DNA from: Myoxocephalus aenaeus | Taxonomy: Eukaryota > Chordata > Actinopteri > Perciformes > Cottidae | Assembly: GCA_038501785.1 (NCBI GenBank) | Contig: JBAMJR010000097.1 | Location: 6,261,001 to 6,325,000, forward strand | Direction of reading: 5' to 3' | DNA length: 64,000 nt | Shown here: piece after piece, positions 58,270 to 64,000 of the stretch | How positions within the stretch are numbered: position 1 is the first letter of the stretch | How the letters are laid out: the number at the start of each line of letters is the position of its first letter | Program-made: the position numbers and the translations under genes | The notes under the pieces: model-generated | Database searches by the model: none | What the model saw: only the letters and a program-made list of their open reading frames with translations | Told to the model about the DNA's origin: nothing

Positions 58270-58462
58270 CTCACTTAATCTTTTTTTATTACAAATATGT
58301 ATTAAATAATATGAAAAGTTAGACAGGGAGATATAATCAAGGTATAATTATAGTACTGATGGTTAATATTCTTATAATTTTTGCATGTTTTCTCAAAAAT
58401 GACAAATAAATGCATTTTCATAATACAACGAACGATACATTCCCAGACAAATATATTCATAT

Positions 58463-58526
<64 letters not shown>

Positions 58527-58822
58527 AGTATCAACACAAACAAAGAGAAAGTGTTGTAGGAGGGGTGGAAGGTGAAATGTATAAGACAAACTTCATACAA
58601 AGGCTTTGGCAAGAGTGCATTGATATTTTCAAATATATCAAAGTAAACAAAAGAATCCTTTAAAGAAAGAAATGTACAAATGAGCAGTAGAGAGGAATAA
58701 AAGAGTCCAGTGCATGTTTTTCTGTCATTCCCATGAGTGAAATAGCAGCAGCCTTGTGTGCTTGGCTGCTCCCGGTGTCCCTGTGGTATCTTGGGAGTGG
58801 GTAGGATGGCAGTGTTCATTGT
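58270..58822 (-). other. klf11: 3' untranslated region of klf11
   Basis: On the minus strand the region runs from the stop codon to a poly(A) signal (TTTATT on the plus strand at 58,285-58,290). It contains a long (AT)n tract (58,466-58,524), so the mRNA would carry an AU-repeat hairpin about 300 bases after the stop. Confidence 0.55.
58466..58524. repeat. (AT)n microsatellite, about 59 bp
   Basis: A pure AT run inside the predicted klf11 3' UTR. Confidence 0.96.
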
Positions 58823-61800
58823 CTACTTTGAACCGGCAGGTACCAGCATGCTTAGTGTGGCAAGGCCGGGTTTAGGAGGAGGTGTCTTGCCAGCAGCCAT
58901 TTTGTTCAGACTCCGGACATCCGCTTGCCAGGAGGGCATTTTCTTTGTGGTCATGTGGCGGCGGGCGTGTTTGGTGAGGTGATCACTGCGCATGAATCGC
59001 CGGTCGCACACGGGACACACAAATTTCTTCTCACCCGTGTGTGTCCGCCGGTGACGGGAGAGCTCATCGGAGCGGGCAAACCTCTTTTCACAGCCGTCCC
59101 AGCTGCAGCTGAAAGGCTTCTCACCTAAGGGAGGGAAACAAGAATAGTAGGGAGTCAGTAAGTGAGTCAAACTGCAGTCATAAAAACTCCGTGCCTGAGA
59201 TATAACAATGAGCTCACTTTCTTCTCGTCAAGAATGACAAAACCAAGAAAGGAATGTTTTACAAACAGGATGCAACACTCATATGTGGTCCCAATTTTTC
59301 CCCACATCCTCACGAGTATCAACCAAACCAAACACTTCTGTATGCAGTTAACCCCTCACCTGTGTGTGTTCTTAGGTGAGCCTTGAGGTGTGAGCTCTTA
59401 AAATACGTCTTCCTGCAGCCTGGGAAGTTGCAGACATAGTTCCTCCTGCGGGAAAAGTCCATCTTTGTTGCTGTTATACCGCAGCTGGGTCCCGCTGCCA
59501 CATACACAGGGGCCGGGGCCAGAGGTAGCAGCTTGGTGTTGCCCAGAGTCATGACAGTCTGAGGGCAGTGAGGGGCCTGAGAGATAGAGGATTGAGGGAG
59601 AACCAGCATCACCGTGCCCTGGGGCATCGCTGAGCCCATGATGAGGGACTGCTGGACAGGGGCGGCGTTAGCTGAGGCCGGCTGGGGGAGGATGGGTGTG
59701 GTGGCGGTCCGAATCCCAGTATTGGATGTTTGAACCGCACCAGGGATGAAGGCTGAGATTATACCCGATTGGCTGCTGACAGGGAACATCTGGCAGATGA
59801 TTTGAGGGCTGGGGATTGAGGGCGGGGACATGGCTGGGGGAGCAAAGGGAGTGGGAGGGCTGCTTAGCGGCTGCATATTGACAGGAGTGGGGGTGGAGAC
59901 ACTGTTCAAACAGGGTTTTAGGGGACTGGCGTAGTACTCTGTTCTTGAGGCGAATAATGTGAGAGGAGCAGGAGTAGATGGAGGTCTGGTTATCTGCTCA
60001 GTCTTTGTAATACACTGCTGCTGCTGCTGGCAGGCCGTTCCAGCCGTTACTGTGGCTCTGGTTTTCTTTGGATTGGGGGCCACTGGAATGCGGTGTTGGC
60101 AGGGGGTGCTGTCTGCGGTGTGGCGGATGACGCTGGTCGCCATGGCTCTGCAGGGCTGTGGCAGAGAAGGGAGGGAGGGCGTCTTTTCAGTAATGGGTGC
60201 CAGGACAGGCTGATGGAGGCCGGACCCACAGTGTTGTGAGGACACGGCCAGGCCAGAGCTTGACTGGAGCGCTGTGCTGGATGCCTCAACAAAGCTGGGG
60301 CTGTGAGGGGGAGTCATACACTGCAAAAAGAAGGGAGGGAAGAACATTAGAAGATGTAACCAGTGTACCCTGATGCCATGGTGATAAGGAGGGTGTCTCT
60401 AGATGTACAGGGGAATGTGTTTGCAGAGACAAGTATCACAGATGGCAACACAAGACTAATGATCACGTCTGAGTTATAAAAAAAACTATAAACTGTGATT
60501 TTTATGACTCTTTATAACACTCTGTCTGAAGGTCAAACCACGTTACAGTATCATGACTTTTCCTGCTGCAGCCCCTCTCACCTGCCCGAGTCTCACGTAA
60601 TAAACCGTGAACACTTATCTTTACACATTCACATCAAAAAACCGTGAATCTCAGGAATGTTTACTAAACAAACAGAAGTAATCTAAATGGTTTCACGGCT
60701 GTGTGATATCAGTGTCTGCTCTTATTGAGATGGGGGTTACGAATCTGATATACATATTATTCAATAGTTTGACACCCATACAGCATGAAAAGTCCCTTAC
60801 CAGGGAGGAGAGGGACACAAAGTCCTTCGGGGGCTCTGGAAGTTCAGACGGCATGAGGGAGTCACAAGAGTCCGAAGCTGGGGTGAGGGGTCTGGGCTTG
60901 CAGGGGTTTGGCCTGCTGCTGCCGAGGAAGTGTCCCTGGCCCCAAGAGCTCATGCACACCAGCGCTTCAGCAGCCTCCAGGTCGGTGTACTCCAGGCCAC
61001 TCGGGACAGACTGTTCACTGTCATGCCTTCTTCTCTTTGCATAGGACCCGCAGTGATCCATACACTCAGCCTGAAAGGAACAACAAATAAACTTCAGACA
61101 AAGCAAGTCAAACGAAAGTACTTCAGTGTTGGGCAGTGGTGTATAAAGTACCCAAAAGCCGTACTTGAGAGTAAAAGTAAAGATACCTTACTGGAAAATT
61201 ACTCCAGTAAAAGTAAAAGTCACCTATTAAAATACTACTTGAGTAAAAGTCTTAAAGTATCTGATATTTTCTGTACTTAAGTATCAAAAGTATTTTTCTG
61301 ATATAAAATGTACTTAAGTATTGAAAGTAAAAGTACAAGTACATGCTTTTAATAAAAAAGCAAAGGGTCAGAATTTTGAGAATTATGAAGTTTATTCTTT
61401 TAAGTGCTGTGGCCACCGTGACCAAGGACCAGGAGTTGTGTTGATACAATAACTGGGTTGGCTGGGATCCATCCATATATATTATGTACAACATAATATA
61501 TTGTACATAAGTATACTTTTGCATCTACTATGAACTTATCATCATAATTCTCCAAAAAGCAATATGACACTATGAAGGACTTGTAACAGTACGGTATGCT
61601 CATTCCGCCCGCCGTGGGTCTCTTGGTACCGGTCTGTGGGTCTAAAGGTTTAGTTAGCAGTAGACTGGACTAAAGGTTTAGTTAGGAGTAGAGTCAGTAG
61701 ACTGGACATAACGAACACACGTTGGGTGTCGTTGTCGCCCGTCTTTCCGAGGTCGGACCCGGTCTGTGAAAATATTGTCTTCACGTAACCGGTCCGTGAC

Positions 61801-62861
61801 GCATAAAGGTTTGGGAGCGCTAGAGGATGTAGAGGGAAAATGCAGAATATTGTGATTCGCAAAACCTGCTTGGTGGAGTCTGTGTTCCACCACAGTCCCC
61901 GATGTTTTTAGTTTTTTTCTAAAGATAGATTTGATTTTGTAGCGAGTAACGAAGGTTTCAGGAGAAATGTATCGGAGTAAAAGTATCATTTTTCTTTGCA
62001 AAATGTAGTGAAGTAAAAGTAAAAGTAAACAGAAATATAAATAGTAAAGTAAGAGTACAGATATCCCCCAAAACTACTTAAGTACAGTAACGAAGTATTT
62101 CTACTTCGTTACTGTACACCACTGGTGTTGGGTCATCGAGGTCATTTCCAACTAAATGATTTGGTACGCTTTTTATTCCATTGACCAGAATGGGGGGAAA
62201 TCTCCAGTTATCATCTGCTCAGTCACTGTTCCTCAATCTAAAGTTCCCATCCAAACTGCTGCCAATAAGGGAGAAGGGGTGTTGATGACTACACCCCAGC
62301 CCAGCACGCACTGCCTCTGGCTCAGTGCCAGGACACCTCCCATTGCCAAATATAGACCAAACAGTGACGCGCTGCCGAGATGAGCAACGTGAAATCCCCA
62401 TAAAGCGGGTACGCATCAGGAAGTAACTTGTTATTACATTATAACTTTATTACACATTGTTACAGTGCACTAAGCGGATTGCCGATCCTCCACAAACACA
62501 CAACCAGATGCAATCATTTGTCAACAATGACAGGCTACTTGTTTAAATTAAATTAGAGATGACTCTAGATATGTGTAGGTAATGACTATTTTAAAGAGCA
62601 AAATCGGGGTTTATGGTTTAGGTTTACGTTTGATTTGGCACGGCTGGGTCGATGATGGGACCAATATGAATGCAATTTTATAAATATGTTGCATTAGCTT
62701 ATGACTTATATTTCGTACTGAAATATCAAATCAAGTAAACAAAGTGAATGATACTGGACGGGCGAAATAAATGTCGCGCCCAAATTGAATTAACGTAAAC
62801 AGTTTAAAAAAATAAATCTTACCCCGTTTGAGTCCATTTCTGTAAATTTTCGCGATGGCAT
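58823..62861 (-). CDS. klf11: Krueppel-like factor 11 (TIEG2-type) transcription factor (4 coding exons)
   Basis: Coding exons 62823-62861, 60801-61070, 59360-60320 and 58823-59124 join to 523 residues; human KLF11 is 512. The first ATG (MPSRKFTEMDSNG) follows an in-frame TAG, and the distance to MDHC matches the human N-terminus. A SIN3-interaction helix (DLEAAEALVCMSSWG) lies near residues 43-57. The junction SLSSL|CMTPPHSP matches human SLSTLCITPPQSP. A Pro/Ser-rich middle includes ATSVIRHTADS. Three C2H2 fingers occupy about 396-478 (CNFPGCRKTYFKSSHLKAH, CSWDGCEKRFARSDELSRH, CPVCDRRFMRSDHLTKH) with TGEK linkers. The family binds GC/GT boxes and mostly represses through SIN3A. KLF10 is the nearest alternative, but RRRNYVCNFPGC and the N-terminus favour KLF11. 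A hAT-type element sits in intron 1. Which teleost paralogue (a or b) is undecided. Confidence 0.95.
61134..62124 (-). mobile_element. Non-autonomous hAT-type DNA transposon, copy 3 (991 bp), in klf11 intron 1
   Basis: Same family as 1,687-2,693 and 4,025-5,068 but in reverse orientation. Ends CAGTGGTGTATAAAGTACC and TACACCACTG are flanked by a perfect 8-bp duplication GTGTTGGG (61,126-61,133 and 62,125-62,132). It has two 28-bp units, one altered. It lies 63 bases from the exon 2 acceptor of klf11. Confidence 0.93.
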
Positions 62862-63230
62862 TGAGGAATACAAAGTCTAAATATCACTGTGTGGTCGTCA
62901 GAGCCCGTGCAGAACAAAGAGACGGCGGTTGCCAGAGCTGCTGCCTGCGCCGGGGTAGGGTTGAGGTCGCTTTTTTCTCTGACTGACTCCCTTTTCTCTC
63001 AGCTGTGTGTGTAAAACACGGGGAGGAGGGAAAAGAAAAGAAAAACAAAACTCACAACGCGCACCGGCGGGTGGCAACACTGCGCCAATCACAATTGAGT
63101 GTGTGAGGAGCTCCGGCAAATGGGGGAGCAGAGAGCGCGTGAACAGTGCGTGCTCGCCGGACGGTTGGAGGAAATAGGGTGCGTGGCCGTTGGTGGGCGT
63201 GTCCGTGAGAGTCAGCAGTGTCAGGGTAAA
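62862..63230 (-). promoter_or_regulatory. klf11: 5' UTR and promoter region of klf11
   Basis: Upstream of the klf11 start codon the DNA becomes GC- and CpG-rich (about 62,905-63,230), with several GGGGAGG-like runs that could act as GC boxes. No TATA box is obvious. The start site cannot be fixed from sequence. Confidence 0.45.
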
Positions 63231-64000
63231 CCCGATGAACTGCCGTCCGTTAACTAGGCGAAAGGTCGATCCAGTCTATGCTGCATTTAGGGGCTGTAGG
63301 CATAACAATGTAGAAATCAGCCGAGAAAGGAAATTGTCTTTTTTTTTAACAGATCTAAAAAGCTGAGCATCATTGCTGTTGGTATATTTTGATGAAGAGA
63401 ATTTGCTGATAATGGACTACAAAGCAGTTCAGTAACAAATCATTTACACCAAATCGTTCTATACACTGGCCTATGCAAATTCACACCAACAAAATGGCCT
63501 ACTGTATTGTTGTCGTGCATTTTAAAGTTGAAATGTGTCATACATTTGTATCAATATAGTTCCAAAATTTCACAACTGGACCCACCTATGTTATAATGAA
63601 ACCAGAGTGTGCCTAATTGTTTTATCCTGTCCATTGTGTGGCTGCTCAGGTGTGTATTACATATTAGTATGTCCCCTAACCCAGAAAAGAATATCCCTTA
63701 TCTACATTTTTGATTTAAAATGACCAAATAATCTCAACCAGCTTTTGAAGAAGTAAGTGAGTTTATAGTTAACACTCTCGGTGAGTGATTATTAAGGTCA
63801 GGTTGATTATAGCACTTTATAAACACAGGGTTTTGTTTTAGGGTATTATAAGTTGACATTTTCCGCTTGCCAGTGGACAAATGTCAAACTATCGTCTACT
63901 TGAAAGCGAGGGGGCAAGGCGAAATTCATTTTTACCACGTTTCCCACAATACCTGAATGCAACACCAGTGTCTCGATGAAGCGCGGGTTTCTGTCTTGTT
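63231..64000. other. Upstream flank of klf11, no feature seen
   Basis: AT-rich sequence with no supported coding frame, RNA or transposon end. Confidence 0.45.

Overview
The window is nuclear DNA of a ray-finned fish, probably a percomorph teleost (inference). It holds split vertebrate genes with GT-AG introns and vertebrate protein families. It also has many CA/GT microsatellites, DNA transposons with 8-bp target-site duplications, and LINE 3' ends of the type common in teleosts. I found no bacterial, phage or CRISPR sequence.

Layout. Positions 1-25,450 contain no protein-coding gene I can support. This part is packed with repeats: a three-layer nest of transposons (about 1,441-6,110), a deleted hAT element with a transposase stub (15,902-16,682), a LINE remnant (about 21,748-22,540) and many CA tracts. 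Positions 25,450-42,330 carry rpap1 on the minus strand (26 coding exons, 1,422 residues reconstructed). It is head-to-head with a TMEM151-family gene, most like TMEM151B (plus strand, two coding exons, 42,973-47,294). lrr1 follows (plus, five coding exons, 49,801-53,361), tail-to-tail with dnaaf2 (minus, two coding exons, 54,090-56,196). klf11 comes last (minus, four coding exons, 58,823-62,861). Every exon chain was joined by hand; the splice phases close and each gene ends in one continuous frame.

The genes do not form a pathway. rpap1 serves RNA polymerase II assembly and Mediator contact. The TMEM151 gene encodes a multipass membrane protein of unclear role. lrr1 is a CUL2 ubiquitin-ligase receptor that acts in replisome unloading. 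dnaaf2 pre-assembles axonemal dynein arms. klf11 is a three-zinc-finger transcription factor. The convergent lrr1-dnaaf2 pair is also found near each other in human 14q21, so that piece is old synteny.

Most notable observations: (1) a roughly 2-kb giant palindromic (foldback) transposon with 8-bp duplications, itself split by a 1-kb hAT-type element; (2) three copies of that hAT-type family, each with a perfect 8-bp duplication and a different number of internal 28-bp repeats, one of them 63 bp from a klf11 splice acceptor; (3) a consensus RFX X-box 155 bp upstream of the dnaaf2 start codon; (4) a GC-AG intron in rpap1; (5) a 46-bp near-perfect palindrome with a 2-base loop in an rpap1 intron; (6) microsatellites placed directly at splice sites of rpap1, the TMEM151 gene and lrr1. 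I did not find a clearly new biological system; the transposon structures are the best candidates for something undescribed.
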